From Halobacteriovorax sp. DA5 (lineage in GTDB: Bacteria > Bdellovibrionota > Bacteriovoracia > Bacteriovoracales > Bacteriovoracaceae): a DNA stretch of 64,000 nucleotides. A program made the position numbers and the translations under genes. The stretch is from the NCBI RefSeq assembly GCF_002903145.1, contig NZ_PPDJ01000003.1, forward strand, positions 248,001 to 312,000, written 5' to 3'. How positions within the stretch are numbered: the first letter of the stretch is position 1; each line of letters opens with the position of its first letter. The notes beneath the pieces are model-generated. The model was not told where the DNA came from. It made no database searches and was given only the letters and a program-made list of their open reading frames with translations. Of this stretch, positions 51,901-60,869 are shown one piece after another.

Positions 51901-53915
51901 TGTTTGCTGAAGAAGAAGTAGTTCGGTCTCATAAGACTAGGGCCGACATTCTATTTACTTTAATTACACTCGCGTTTGCGATTATTTTAATACGTTTATG
52001 GTACCTTCAGATTTACCAAGGTGATCTACTGTATCAATATTCAATTCAAAACCGCTTAAGAAAAGAAACAGTTAAGGCACCAAGAGGAATGATCTTTTCA
52101 CGTAATAATCAACTAATGGTTGATAACGTACCTCGTTTTGACTTAGTTATTATTCCACAATACTTAGACAATAAGAAAGAGACGATTAAGAAGCTTGCTA
52201 AAATTCTTGAAATGACTGAGAAGGAGATCTACTCAACTCTTAAGAAATTTCGTGGGCAAGCACGCTATCGTCCTGTTCGTATCAAGAAAAATATTTCTAA
52301 TAAAGAAGTGGCCATCATTGAAACAGAAAATGAGAAGCTTCCAGGTGTTCAAGTTGAAACATTTATTTCTCGCGAGTATCGAGATAAGGAAGTAGGCTCA
52401 CACTTGCTTGGTTATATCGGTGAGATTTCTCAAAACCAACTACCTCGTTATCGCAAAAGAGATAATATTGATTACAAGCTTGGAGACTTTATTGGTCAAG
52501 CAGGTGTTGAAGAAAGATTTGATCAGGACCTTCGAGGAGAAGATGGTTATCAAATTATGGAAGTAGATGCTAGAGGGCGTATGCGCCGTTCTATTGGAAC
52601 TAGTAATATTCTTGCGGGCATTGAAAATAAGAAAGCAACACCAGGAAACAACCTAAGATTAACAATTGATCGTGATATGCAAAAAACTGCTTATAAATCC
52701 TTAGAGGGGAAAGTTGGTGGTGTTGTTGCTGTTGACGTTAGAAATGGTGAAGTCCTAACGATGGTATCTCGTCCTTCATTTGATCCAGGGCAGTTTTCTA
52801 AGGGGCTAACTTCAGAGTATTGGAACTCTCTTATTAATAATCCTGACCGTCCACTTCGAGATCGTACAATCCAAGATCACTATGCTCCAGGTTCTACATT
52901 TAAAGTTTTTACAGCGATTGCTGCTTTAGAAGAAGGCATCATTAAAGCTAAAGATGAAGTTATGTGTGGGCCACGCTTCCGCCTAGGTCGTCGTACTTAT
53001 AATGACTGGAAAAGATCAGGACACGGAATAACTGATTTATACAAATCTCTAAGAAGATCTGTTGATGTTTATTATTATAAGATCGCAGTTGAATTGGATA
53101 TTGATGTACTTGCAAGATATTCGAGAATGTTTGGGCTTGGTGAGAAGACAGGTATTGCACTTCCAAGAGAAACAACAGGTCTAATTCCTACTCGTGAGTG
53201 GAAAGAGAAACGCTTTGGAGAAAAGTGGCAAGATGGTGAAACGGTAAGTTGTGTTATTGGACAGTCTTATGTTTTAACAACTCCACTTCAACTTGCTGTT
53301 TCTTATGCTGCGATTGCAAATGGTGGGAAGGTTTATAAGCCTCAAATCGTTAGAGAAGTTTTTAATAATAAAGGTGATATCATTAAAAGCTATAAAGAAG
53401 ATCTAGTTCAAACAGCAAAGGTGAGTGAACAAACTCTGATTGATGTAAGACAGGGTCTTTATGAAGTGGCCAACCACCCAAGAGGTACTGGCTGGTGGGT
53501 TAGAGGTACTGGTGTAAAGATGGCCGGTAAGTCTGGTACGTCTCAGGTTATCTCGATGAGTACAACTGAGCTATTTCAAAAATGTTCTGAGAAACCATAT
53601 AACCAGAGACACCACGGGTTATTTGTGGCTTTTGCTCCATATGAAAATCCTCGTGTTGCAGTTGCAGCTGTTGTTGAACACGGTTGTTCTGGATCAGGTG
53701 CTGCAGGACCTATTGTTCGAAATGTTCTAACGACATATATGAAAAAGTATATGCCAGATCTTCATAAGATTTATGCCAAGGAAGATCGCAAAATCATGTC
53801 AGACTTCTTCGCTGATAGAAGAAAAAAGCGTGAAGAAGCGGAAAGACTTAGGGCCGAAAAAGAAAAGAAGAATGAAGATTCTGATGGTGATGACGAAGGT
53901 CAAACTGAAGACTAA
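51900..53915 (+). CDS. mrdA: Penicillin-binding protein 2 (peptidoglycan transpeptidase)
   Basis: A 671-residue class B PBP: membrane anchor (FTLITLAFAIILIRLWYLQIYQ), pedestal domain and transpeptidase domain. The active site has SxxK as PGSTFKVFTAIAALEEG, the second motif SVD (SVDVYYYKIA, PBP2 usually has SxD) and KSGTSQV. The C-terminal tail is Lys/Glu-rich (after residue 630). It crosslinks peptidoglycan for the elongasome with RodA. Confidence 0.96.
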   Translation: MFAEEEVVRSHKTRADILFTLITLAFAIILIRLWYLQIYQGDLLYQYSIQNRLRKETVKAPRGMIFSRNNQLMVDNVPRFDLVIIPQYLDNKKETIKKLAKILEMTEKEIYSTLKKFRGQARYRPVRIKKNISNKEVAIIETENEKLPGVQVETFISREYRDKEVGSHLLGYIGEISQNQLPRYRKRDNIDYKLGDFIGQAGVEERFDQDLRGEDGYQIMEVDARGRMRRSIGTSNILAGIENKKATPGNNLRLTIDRDMQKTAYKSLEGKVGGVVAVDVRNGEVLTMVSRPSFDPGQFSKGLTSEYWNSLINNPDRPLRDRTIQDHYAPGSTFKVFTAIAALEEGIIKAKDEVMCGPRFRLGRRTYNDWKRSGHGITDLYKSLRRSVDVYYYKIAVELDIDVLARYSRMFGLGEKTGIALPRETTGLIPTREWKEKRFGEKWQDGETVSCVIGQSYVLTTPLQLAVSYAAIANGGKVYKPQIVREVFNNKGDIIKSYKEDLVQTAKVSEQTLIDVRQGLYEVANHPRGTGWWVRGTGVKMAGKSGTSQVISMSTTELFQKCSEKPYNQRHHGLFVAFAPYENPRVAVAAVVEHGCSGSGAAGPIVRNVLTTYMKKYMPDLHKIYAKEDRKIMSDFFADRRKKREEAERLRAEKEKKNEDSDGDDEGQTED

Positions 53916-53930
53916 AAAAGTGAGAACTTA

Positions 53931-55043
53931 ATGGATTTATCAAATATTAAAGAATTTTTTAAAAGATATGACTTCTCATTCTTTCTTTTGAGTTCAGTTA
54001 TCTTTTTCTTCGGAATTCTTAATCTATATTCAGCAACACATGCGTCTGCCTCTACTGCACATGCTAATTTATTTAAAGTACAAATTGGATGGTATGCTCT
54101 TTCGATTGTAATTGCTTTCGTTATTAGTTTTATTAATCCACAAAACCTTTATCGTTTCGCATGGCCTATTTATCTATTCAATATTGTTCTACTAATATTG
54201 GTTATTGTTCTTGGTCATAAAGGAATGGGGGCAAGACGTTGGCTAATGATTGGGCCAATTAGATTCCAACCATCTGAGTTAATGAAAATATCTGTTATTT
54301 TCGTACTCGCTAGATACTTTAGAAATTATGCTCCTGATAGTGAACTTGGACTCAAGGATTTAATTAAGCCTGCTATCCTGGCATTTATCCCGACGATCTT
54401 AATTGTAGTTCAACCGGACTTAGGAACAGGACTTCTTATTCTTCTTATTTTCTTTACGATGGTTTTCTTTAGAAAACTTAAGTGGAAGACACTTTTAATT
54501 CTCGCTCTTGTTGGTCTTGTCAGTGGTGGAGTGATGTATCAATTCGGTTTAAAGGAATATCAAAGAAATCGTATTAAAACCTTTATTAATCCAACTGCGG
54601 ATGCAAAAGGGACTGGCTATAATGCTATTCAATCAAAGATTGCTATTGGGTCTGGAAAAATATTCGGGAAGGGACTTAGAAAGTCCTCACAGGCTTCCCT
54701 GAACTACTTACCTGAAAACCATACTGACTTTGTATTTTCTATTTATAATGAAGAGCATGGCTTCTTTGGAGCAATCTTATTAATTGGGTTATATCTTTTC
54801 TTGTTTTTTAGATTTGTGTGGCTCTCTGTCAACGTCAGTAGAATCTTTGAGTCCGTCACCATTATCGGGGTCATGAGTATATTCTTCTGGCACACCTTTA
54901 TTAATATGGGAATGGTCATGGGGTTATTACCTGTTGTTGGTCTGCCTCTTCCTTTAATGTCTTATGGTGGTTCTTCACTTTTGACATTTGGGGTTTGTAT
55001 TGGAGTAGCGACTTCTATTTCAAATACAAGACGCTTCTTTTAG
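53931..55043 (+). CDS. rodA: SEDS peptidoglycan glycosyltransferase RodA
   Basis: A 370-residue membrane protein with about ten helices. SEDS marks include GARRWLMIGPIRFQPSELMKIS, VQPDLGTGLLI, SLNYLPENHTDFVFSIYNEEHGF and the end VVGLPLPLMSYGGSSLL. It polymerises lipid II with PBP2, encoded 15 bases upstream; RodA rather than FtsW is supported by that neighbour. Confidence 0.95.
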   Translation: MDLSNIKEFFKRYDFSFFLLSSVIFFFGILNLYSATHASASTAHANLFKVQIGWYALSIVIAFVISFINPQNLYRFAWPIYLFNIVLLILVIVLGHKGMGARRWLMIGPIRFQPSELMKISVIFVLARYFRNYAPDSELGLKDLIKPAILAFIPTILIVVQPDLGTGLLILLIFFTMVFFRKLKWKTLLILALVGLVSGGVMYQFGLKEYQRNRIKTFINPTADAKGTGYNAIQSKIAIGSGKIFGKGLRKSSQASLNYLPENHTDFVFSIYNEEHGFFGAILLIGLYLFLFFRFVWLSVNVSRIFESVTIIGVMSIFFWHTFINMGMVMGLLPVVGLPLPLMSYGGSSLLTFGVCIGVATSISNTRRFF

Positions 55044-55107
55044 AGGAGCGGGATTTTGGCATCGATAATGCATCTATATTAGTAAAACAACTTAATATGG
55101 AGCAAAT

Positions 55108-55380
55108 ATGCTAAAAAAGATGATCAATTTTTTAACACTTGTCTTAATACTATCCGCGCCACAGGCCTTTGGTGCTGGTTTCGATAGTGAGTTCGAGTTA
55201 TTTGATCGCCTTAAAGAAGATATGTGGAATCTAGGTCTAGATTTCGAATATGTGCATACAACTGATATGAAAATTCCGAATACTGATGTCATCGATGGGG
55301 GAGCTCAAGGGAGCGAGGATCAAATTATCGTGAAATCAGTACCTTATGAGTTAATTCACCGTTTTGAGAGAACATTTTAA
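55108..55380 (+). CDS. Small secreted protein, unknown
   Basis: A 90-residue protein with signal peptide (MLKKMINFLTLVLILSAPQAFG) and a short acidic mature part without Cys (FDSEFELFDRLKEDMWNLGLDFEYVH). GGAG precedes the ATG. It follows rodA by 64 bases and precedes the MarR gene. I recognise no family. Confidence 0.6.
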   Translation: MLKKMINFLTLVLILSAPQAFGAGFDSEFELFDRLKEDMWNLGLDFEYVHTTDMKIPNTDVIDGGAQGSEDQIIVKSVPYELIHRFERTF

Positions 55381-55457
55381 GATTTGATTAAAATAGTACT
55401 AATATTTGACTATGTCTTTTTTATCTCGCTACAATATTCGTGTTAGTGAGGTATGCA

Positions 55458-55943
55458 ATGAAGCACGTATCTGCAATTGGAAGTTTACTGAAGAAGATCT
55501 ATCGTATCTACAGTAATCACATTCTTAGTTATCTACAAGACAAAGGCTTTACAGACTTAAGGCCAAGCTTTCTTGAAATTCTAGTTTATATTTGTGAAAA
55601 CGAAGGACCAACTATCAAGGAGATTGGATCTTCTTGTGGCCTAAAAAAACAAACAATGACAAGCCATCTAAATGAATTACAAAAGCGTGGCTATATCGTT
55701 CGTAAATCTTCAGAAGTTGATAAGCGTGAACAACGCGTTTACTTAACTGAATATGGTGAGAAGTTTAAGTTCTCTCTCTTTGATGTTCTTGAATTAATTG
55801 AAGGTAATTATTCGAGAAGAATTGGAGAGGTTGAGCTTGAAAGAATTCAGTCTACTCTTGAGAATATGCACAACAAATTAAGTAATGTTGAAAGGCAAAC
55901 TCTAGAGTCGAGAATTCAACTCAACCTATCTCTCGATTTTTAA
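55458..55943 (+). CDS. MarR-family transcriptional regulator
   Basis: I start at ATG 55458 (MKHVSAIGSLLKK) with GAGG upstream; 161 residues. The winged helix-turn-helix is clear: FLEILVYICENEGPTIKEIGSSCGLKKQTMTSHLNELQKRGYIVRKSSEVDKREQRVYLTEYG-type pattern (about residues 38-95), flanked by dimerisation helices. The target and ligand are unknown. It is convergent with a rhodanese-like gene, 5 bases apart. Confidence 0.87.
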   Translation: MKHVSAIGSLLKKIYRIYSNHILSYLQDKGFTDLRPSFLEILVYICENEGPTIKEIGSSCGLKKQTMTSHLNELQKRGYIVRKSSEVDKREQRVYLTEYGEKFKFSLFDVLELIEGNYSRRIGEVELERIQSTLENMHNKLSNVERQTLESRIQLNLSLDF

Positions 55944-55948
55944 GAAGT

Positions 55949-56455
55949 TTAAGCTACTTTAACTACAACTGAACCTTGAGTTGCCGGCCAAAATTTATAG
56001 CCGCCGGAAACGTTATTTACGTTAAAGAAACCTTTCTTTACTAGCTTTTCGCATGCTTGTATTGATTTAAGTCCATCCTCACTAATCACTAGGATAGGTG
56101 TTGTCTTATTTGTAATCTCAACATAGCGGTGATCGAGTTCTTCATACGGAATATGAATAGCACCTTCAAGCTTTACAGGTTTTTCATAATCCTTAGGTGT
56201 GATATCTAAAATAATATAATCCATATCCTTATCTTCGTAGACATCAAATGCTTTGCGAGGAGAAAGGTCATTATATGGAAGTCCCATTAAGATCATATTA
56301 TCATCGATGAATTCACCATTTTTTACGCGAATTAAATGATTTCTTTGAAGTGAAACAGAGAAGTCGACCTTTTCGTCAATCTTAGCAAGGTTGCGTTCAA
56401 TATTAGTTAGTCTAGTATTGATAAAATCTAGCATTTGAAAATATTTTAAATCCAC
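55949..56455 (-). CDS. Rhodanese-like domain protein without catalytic Cys
   Basis: A 168-residue protein. The N-terminus is a coiled coil (FINTRLTNIERNLAKIDEKV). The rhodanese fold follows: DYIILDITPKDYEKPVKLEGAIHIPYEEL, then ILVISEDGLKSIQACEKLVKKGF and VNNVSGGYKFW. The active loop, CRxGxRS in working sulphurtransferases, is SEDGLKS here, so the Cys is replaced by Ser. A regulatory or binding role is more likely than sulphur transfer. Confidence 0.78.
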   Translation of the reverse strand: MDLKYFQMLDFINTRLTNIERNLAKIDEKVDFSVSLQRNHLIRVKNGEFIDDNMILMGLPYNDLSPRKAFDVYEDKDMDYIILDITPKDYEKPVKLEGAIHIPYEELDHRYVEITNKTTPILVISEDGLKSIQACEKLVKKGFFNVNNVSGGYKFWPATQGSVVVKVA

Positions 56456-56522
56456 GAAAATCCTCCTCGTTCCAATTTCTTATCGGCCAAATAAAAAGTG
56501 GAATGAAGGACTGTACCCTTAT

Positions 56523-57428
56523 TTAGAAGAGAGGGTAAAAATTTCCGTAATAGATATTCCCAGTAATAACCGTTGTTAAGAAGCATGAAGTGAAGAGAAT
56601 TGCACCTTCATAAATACCATAACCAAGTTCAACACTAAGGTTTGAATCGTCAGTATCATCCTTCTTAAGCTGTAGATCATCTTGAATTGAGAAGACCCAA
56701 ATAAGGCCTTTACGAATAATTGGAATGATAATAATAGAGAGTAGGATTTTTAAAATAACTTGAATCGTGTACCACTTAATATCTTGCAGAGAGTGATCAA
56801 GTGATGATGAAATAATCGTACAAAGCCCTAAAATAAATCCCATGTATGAGATGGCAACCGCCAAGCTTTTTTGCACAAGTAGTCTATTAAAAGAGAGCTT
56901 TGAAATAATCTGAAATGTCTTTGAACAGAATCCAATGAGAACCACAGCAAAGAGCCATAGAAAAAGCGTCATAATAAGAGAACTATTTGAAACCTTAATA
57001 ACAGTTTTTAAAATATAGGCCAAAGAAATTGAGTGAGAAAAACATATAATAGCGTAAGCATAGTTTTTACGACGTAAAATTTCATCAGCATATTCAAAGT
57101 TATAAAGAACAATACTTTCTAAAATATACAGTGAAGCTAGGTAGAGTGCGATTACCATTATCGACTCTAAAAATAATTGTCCAAGTGCAAAATACATTCC
57201 ATCTGAAACATTTATTACAATATTCGAATAAATTATTCCGATTCCAATAATTCTTCCAAATAGGTGAATTGTATCAGTGGAGTTTTTTGATGGAGAGAAT
57301 TTCTTTAGAATTTGATGTTTAATTGATGGAAAGAGAATTAAATGAGCTTGCTTATAAATATAAATAATAAAGCAAATAATTAGTGCAAAAATAATTCGAA
57401 TAATTAATTTATCGTATAACTCATTCAT
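56523..57428 (-). CDS. DUF350-like multi-span membrane protein
   Basis: A 301-residue integral membrane protein with about seven to eight helices. The NYAYAIICFSHSISLAYIL and QKSLAVAISYMGFILGLCTIISSSL stretches resemble the repeated (A/N)xAxAixxaGxxxGlxii pattern of DUF350 (YjfL) proteins, suggesting two related halves. Function of the family is unknown. It overlaps the upstream secreted-protein gene by 8 bases; the two probably act together. Confidence 0.6.
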   Translation of the reverse strand: MNELYDKLIIRIIFALIICFIIYIYKQAHLILFPSIKHQILKKFSPSKNSTDTIHLFGRIIGIGIIYSNIVINVSDGMYFALGQLFLESIMVIALYLASLYILESIVLYNFEYADEILRRKNYAYAIICFSHSISLAYILKTVIKVSNSSLIMTLFLWLFAVVLIGFCSKTFQIISKLSFNRLLVQKSLAVAISYMGFILGLCTIISSSLDHSLQDIKWYTIQVILKILLSIIIIPIIRKGLIWVFSIQDDLQLKKDDTDDSNLSVELGYGIYEGAILFTSCFLTTVITGNIYYGNFYPLF

Positions 57429-58095
57429 TCTTTTGTTCCCACTTAGGTAAACTTGTATATTTCTTAAGTATGTCTTTTAGTGTTGTTTTATTTTCACTTT
57501 TTTTCTTGAACGCATAGTGTGCCGTAGTCACTGTTCCGTTTGTCCCAAATTCATTGTTTAGGCCATAGAAAGGAGAGCTTGCCTTTTCTAAGACAATCAT
57601 TCTGCGATAAAAGTCATATGTTGGAGTAAATTCACCCCAGTGAAAGATTTGAGGAAAGTTTTTGTAGGTGCGGTGAAAGCGCCATACTTTTTGTCCTGAA
57701 TCAGATGTTCTCCATGTTCCATAAGCAGGGGAGCCGATATAGATTGAACCCGGAGGCATTGGGACTGTTGAGCTTTCATCATTTTCATATCTTCTAAATA
57801 AAGACATCCCAATATTATTTTGATTCTCCAAGAAGAACTCTCGAGAAATCCTGACGTTAATTCTTTGGGGTGCTTTGAAGGCATGAATGATTTGGTATCG
57901 ATGGTGATAAGTCTTAATCAGAGCACCAGTAGAAAATTCTCTTTCAAGAATAACTGAAATTGGTGAGCCCTTAAATATATTTGCATACGCATTCGCATTA
58001 GGAACAAATATTGTTCTCTTCTCAGACGGAGAAAAACTCTTCGATATACCGAGATAAAGCAAAATTAATAGCACATAAAGTGAAAACTTATTCAT
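57421..58095 (-). CDS. Secreted or anchored protein paired with the DUF350-like gene
   Basis: A 224-residue protein with an N-terminal hydrophobic segment (FSLYVLLILLYLGISKSFS), probably a signal peptide. The mature part is beta-rich with many aromatics (GSIYIGSPAYGTWRTSDSG, QKVWRFHRTYKNFPQIFHWG) and no Cys. A perfect TATAAT (58104-58109, minus strand) lies 8 bases before the ATG with no ribosome-binding site, a likely leaderless start. I do not recognise a family. Confidence 0.62.
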   Translation of the reverse strand: MNKFSLYVLLILLYLGISKSFSPSEKRTIFVPNANAYANIFKGSPISVILEREFSTGALIKTYHHRYQIIHAFKAPQRINVRISREFFLENQNNIGMSLFRRYENDESSTVPMPPGSIYIGSPAYGTWRTSDSGQKVWRFHRTYKNFPQIFHWGEFTPTYDFYRRMIVLEKASSPFYGLNNEFGTNGTVTTAHYAFKKKSENKTTLKDILKKYTSLPKWEQKNE

Positions 58096-58145
58096 ATCTA
58101 TTTATTATAGACGGGCCCCATGAGGCTAGTCCAAAGATTCAAAGA

Positions 58146-59459
58146 TTAATTTGAAGAAATAATTTTATTAATTTCTGCTAAATTCTCTTTGCTTAGTTTG
58201 TCCATGTCACAATGAAGTCTATTAATTGCGTGAGACTTCGAAAATTTATGGAATAGATCAGTTGCTTCGTTAATATCGAAGTATTCAGTCATTCCACCCA
58301 TTTTTGAATTCCTTACAACTTTCATCGTGTATTGCCCCTTGTCCTTTGGTCTATCTGCTGCATAATACTTAGATAAACGTCCAGTTGAAGATGAGCGAAT
58401 AACTTCCAGATTGATAGACTCTAGATAGGCTTGAACCTTCTCAAGAGTTGCCAATTGTGAAGAGTTGAAAGATTCAAAAATCTTTTCAGGCGTTTGATTG
58501 TTAACAATGGCCTTTGCGTAAGGATTATTTGAGTGTCTTAAAATCTTCATAAGGTGATAATCGTCGTGCTCAATATATTTTTCAATATCTGCCGGGATTA
58601 AATATTCATATGGAGAAGTTTTAAAATAGCGTTGTAAAAGTTTTTCAAGGCAAACTGCACGGTAGTGGAAGTAAACCATGATGAACATGTGGTAGCGACT
58701 TAGTAGGAAGTCATCAAAAGTAATAACTGCTCTTTCTGAAATACCAAGTGTAGCTTGGCCATCAATAATTGCAGGCTCAAGATTATCAAGAAGCCAGTCA
58801 AGATCGTAAGAACCATAACTAACTCCGCAGAAGTAACTATCTCTTAGAAGGTAGTCCATGCGGTCGCAGTCAAGTTCACTTGAAACTAATTGATGGAGAA
58901 GAGGGAAGTAGCTAATTCCATCGATTTTAAAATAATCGTGATCACTAGTTTCACCGCGAATTAAATCAGCAATATACTTTCTTTCAACTCCAAAGACTCT
59001 TTCAACTTCTTTTAGGCTATGAGCAAGGGAGCTATCTGCGATAGCTTTGATTGTATAATCTTCGTGAGTCGCTTGACGCTCACTATTTTTATCGCGATCA
59101 AGAAGATACTCTTGAGGAATTTTAAGATCAGTAAGCTTTGGCATTACGACTTCTGTCGAGTGACTTAAGGGCGCGTGGCCAATGTCATGCAGAAGGCAGG
59201 CAAGCTTGAAAGTTTCTTTAATCCTTAAGTGTTCTTTTGTGATGATTTGATTTTTGAAGAGACGGTCAAATGCCATTTCTCCAACTTTCATTACACCGAT
59301 CGAGTGGATGAGGCGAGTATGAGTGGCACCTGGGAAAATATATTCAGAAAATCCAAGTTGCTTAATATTGCGAAGACGTTGGAAAAAGTCCGCGCGAATG
59401 ATTGGCTCTTCTTCTTTAAGAATATGAATTGATCCGTGGACCGGGTCTCTTACTTCCAT
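58146..59459 (-). CDS. HD-domain phosphohydrolase (dGTPase/SAMHD1-like)
   Basis: A 437-residue protein beginning EVRDPVHGSIHI, the hallmark of the YwfO/SAMHD1-like HD family. Metal ligands are HTRLIHSIGVMKVG, LACLLHDIGHAPLSHSTE (HD) and the distal Asp in SSELDCDRMDYLLRDSYF. Members hydrolyse dNTPs to nucleosides plus triphosphate; substrate here is not shown. A glutaredoxin gene lies upstream by 17 bases in the same direction. Confidence 0.88.
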   Translation of the reverse strand: MEVRDPVHGSIHILKEEEPIIRADFFQRLRNIKQLGFSEYIFPGATHTRLIHSIGVMKVGEMAFDRLFKNQIITKEHLRIKETFKLACLLHDIGHAPLSHSTEVVMPKLTDLKIPQEYLLDRDKNSERQATHEDYTIKAIADSSLAHSLKEVERVFGVERKYIADLIRGETSDHDYFKIDGISYFPLLHQLVSSELDCDRMDYLLRDSYFCGVSYGSYDLDWLLDNLEPAIIDGQATLGISERAVITFDDFLLSRYHMFIMVYFHYRAVCLEKLLQRYFKTSPYEYLIPADIEKYIEHDDYHLMKILRHSNNPYAKAIVNNQTPEKIFESFNSSQLATLEKVQAYLESINLEVIRSSSTGRLSKYYAADRPKDKGQYTMKVVRNSKMGGMTEYFDINEATDLFHKFSKSHAINRLHCDMDKLSKENLAEINKIISSN

Positions 59460-59476
59460 TAAAAATTCCTCAAAAA

Positions 59477-59719
59477 TTAATTAATCTTATCTTTATTCGC
59501 AATCAGCCAATTAATGATATCTTGAGATTCGAACATCGGCTTATCATCGATATAGAGACATGGTACAGTTCTTCGTCCTGTAGTATTAATATGCCTTTCT
59601 AGGGCCGATGTGTCATTCATTATATCGCAATAAGTTAACTTAATCCCTAATTGATCAATAACATCCATAACGCGATGGCAAAATGGGCAGCCTGTATAGT
59701 AAAAAAATTCTAGTTTCAT
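59477..59719 (-). CDS. Glutaredoxin-like protein
   Basis: An 80-residue thioredoxin-fold protein. I start at ATG 59719 (MKLEFFYYTG), since the preceding in-frame part is the terminator region. It has the active site CPFC (TGCPFCHRVMDVID), the cis-Pro TVP motif (RRTVPCLYID) and ESQDIINWL for glutathione. It reduces disulphides or glutathione mixed disulphides in the cytoplasm. Confidence 0.88.
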   Translation of the reverse strand: MKLEFFYYTGCPFCHRVMDVIDQLGIKLTYCDIMNDTSALERHINTTGRRTVPCLYIDDKPMFESQDIINWLIANKDKIN

Positions 59720-59737
59720 AATTTCGTTCCAAATAGA

Positions 59738-59759
59738 AAAAGCGGCAAAAGCCGCTTTT
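59738..59759. terminator. Intrinsic terminator after the second histone-like gene
   Basis: A 9-bp stem AAAAGCGGC/GCCGCTTTT with loop AAAA between the histone-like gene and the glutaredoxin gene. On the minus strand the stem is followed by TCTATTT. Confidence 0.8.
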
Positions 59760-59788
59760 CTTATATTTATATTCGATATCAATAGATT

Positions 59789-60736
59789 TTAGTAAAAATC
59801 GTCCTCGTCTTCTTCCTCAGATGAGTCAAGGCCAAGTGCATATCTCTCATCTTCGTCAAGTTCTTCAGTAGAGATTTCTTCTTCTGGTGAGTCAAATGCA
59901 TCGTTGTATCCCCAGCCAAAGCTAAGGTCATCTTTCTCATCTTGCTCATCATCAGGATTATACTCTTCTTGTAGGTTTGGTCCTGGCTCGTTGTAATCTT
60001 CCGCAGCTTCAAGTCCTACACTATCTTCAGTCTCTTCGATCGTTTCAAGCTTTGACTGTTCTGCCACTGCAAGCTTATCTTCTAATTCATATTCTTTTAG
60101 AGAGTCTGCTAATTGAGAATCAAGAGCATCTTTGTGCTTCTCTTTGTATTTTGCAATTGCTTCTTCGCGAGAAAGACCTTTGTTATCGGCAGATTTTTTT
60201 ACAGTTTTCTTAGCGACTGTTTTGGCCGTTTTTGGAGCGGCTTTCTTTGTCGTTTTCTTTGCAGCTTTTTTTGCAACTTTCTTTGTTGCTTTCTTTGCAA
60301 CTTTTTTTGCAACTTTCTTTGTTGCTTTCTTTGCTGTTTTTTTGGCTACTTTCTTTGCTGCTTTCTTTGTCGCTTTTTTAGCCGCTTTTTTTGCAACTTT
60401 CTTTGTTGCCTTCTTTGCAGTTTTTTTAGCTACTTTTTTTGCAACTTTCTTCGTTGCCTTCTTTGCAGTTTTTTTAGCTACTTTTTTTGCAACTTTCTTC
60501 GTTGCTTTCTTTGCAGCTTTTTTTGCAACTTTTTTTGCAACTTTCTTTGTTGCTTTCTTTGCAGTTTTTTTGGCTACTTTTTTTGCAGCTTTCTTAGTTG
60601 TTTTTTTAGTTACTTTCTTTGCCGCTTTCTTTGTTGCTTTTTTTGCAACTTTCTTCGTTGCTTTCTTTGCAGTTTTTTTGGCTACTTTTTTAGTTGCTTT
60701 CTTTGCAGTCTTTTTGGCTACTTTCTTCTTTGCCAT
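59789..60736 (-). CDS. Histone H1-like Lys/Ala/Thr-rich protein with acidic C-terminus
   Basis: A 315-residue protein. The first 185 residues are almost only Lys, Ala, Val and Thr in short (V/T)AKKxAKKAxKK-type units, like eukaryotic H1 tails and bacterial H1-like proteins. Then comes a short helical part (GLSREEAIAKYKEKHKDAL) and a strongly acidic end (EEISTEELDEDERYALGL, SSEEEDEDDFY). The basic half would bind DNA; the acidic half may mask it. It lacks the zinc-type motif of the paralogue at 44.7 kb. It has its own terminator. Confidence 0.8.
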   Translation of the reverse strand: MAKKKVAKKTAKKATKKVAKKTAKKATKKVAKKATKKAAKKVTKKTTKKAAKKVAKKTAKKATKKVAKKVAKKAAKKATKKVAKKVAKKTAKKATKKVAKKVAKKTAKKATKKVAKKAAKKATKKAAKKVAKKTAKKATKKVAKKVAKKATKKVAKKAAKKTTKKAAPKTAKTVAKKTVKKSADNKGLSREEAIAKYKEKHKDALDSQLADSLKEYELEDKLAVAEQSKLETIEETEDSVGLEAAEDYNEPGPNLQEEYNPDDEQDEKDDLSFGWGYNDAFDSPEEEISTEELDEDERYALGLDSSEEEDEDDFY

Positions 60737-60815
60737 ATATACCTCGCGAAAAAGTTATAAATCGTCCTTAGTATATAAAAGAAATTAAAAATTTCGCAAG
60801 TTCTTTTTTATTTAT

Positions 60816-60836
60816 AATGGCCCATTTAGGGCCATT
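60816..60836 (-). terminator. Terminator after the TadG-like gene
   Basis: An 8-bp perfect stem AATGGCCC/GGGCCATT with a 5-base loop. On the minus strand it is followed by ATAAATAAAAAAG, so the T-tract is poor, but the place 34 bases after the stop fits. Confidence 0.6.
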
Positions 60837-60869
60837 TTAAAGGGGACTTGGTTAATTTAAGTAAAGTGA

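Noticed and set aside
60113..60788. Two long Phe-rich open frames antisense to the second histone-like gene
   Set aside because: Same cause as above: low-complexity Lys/Ala/Thr coding sequence read backwards.
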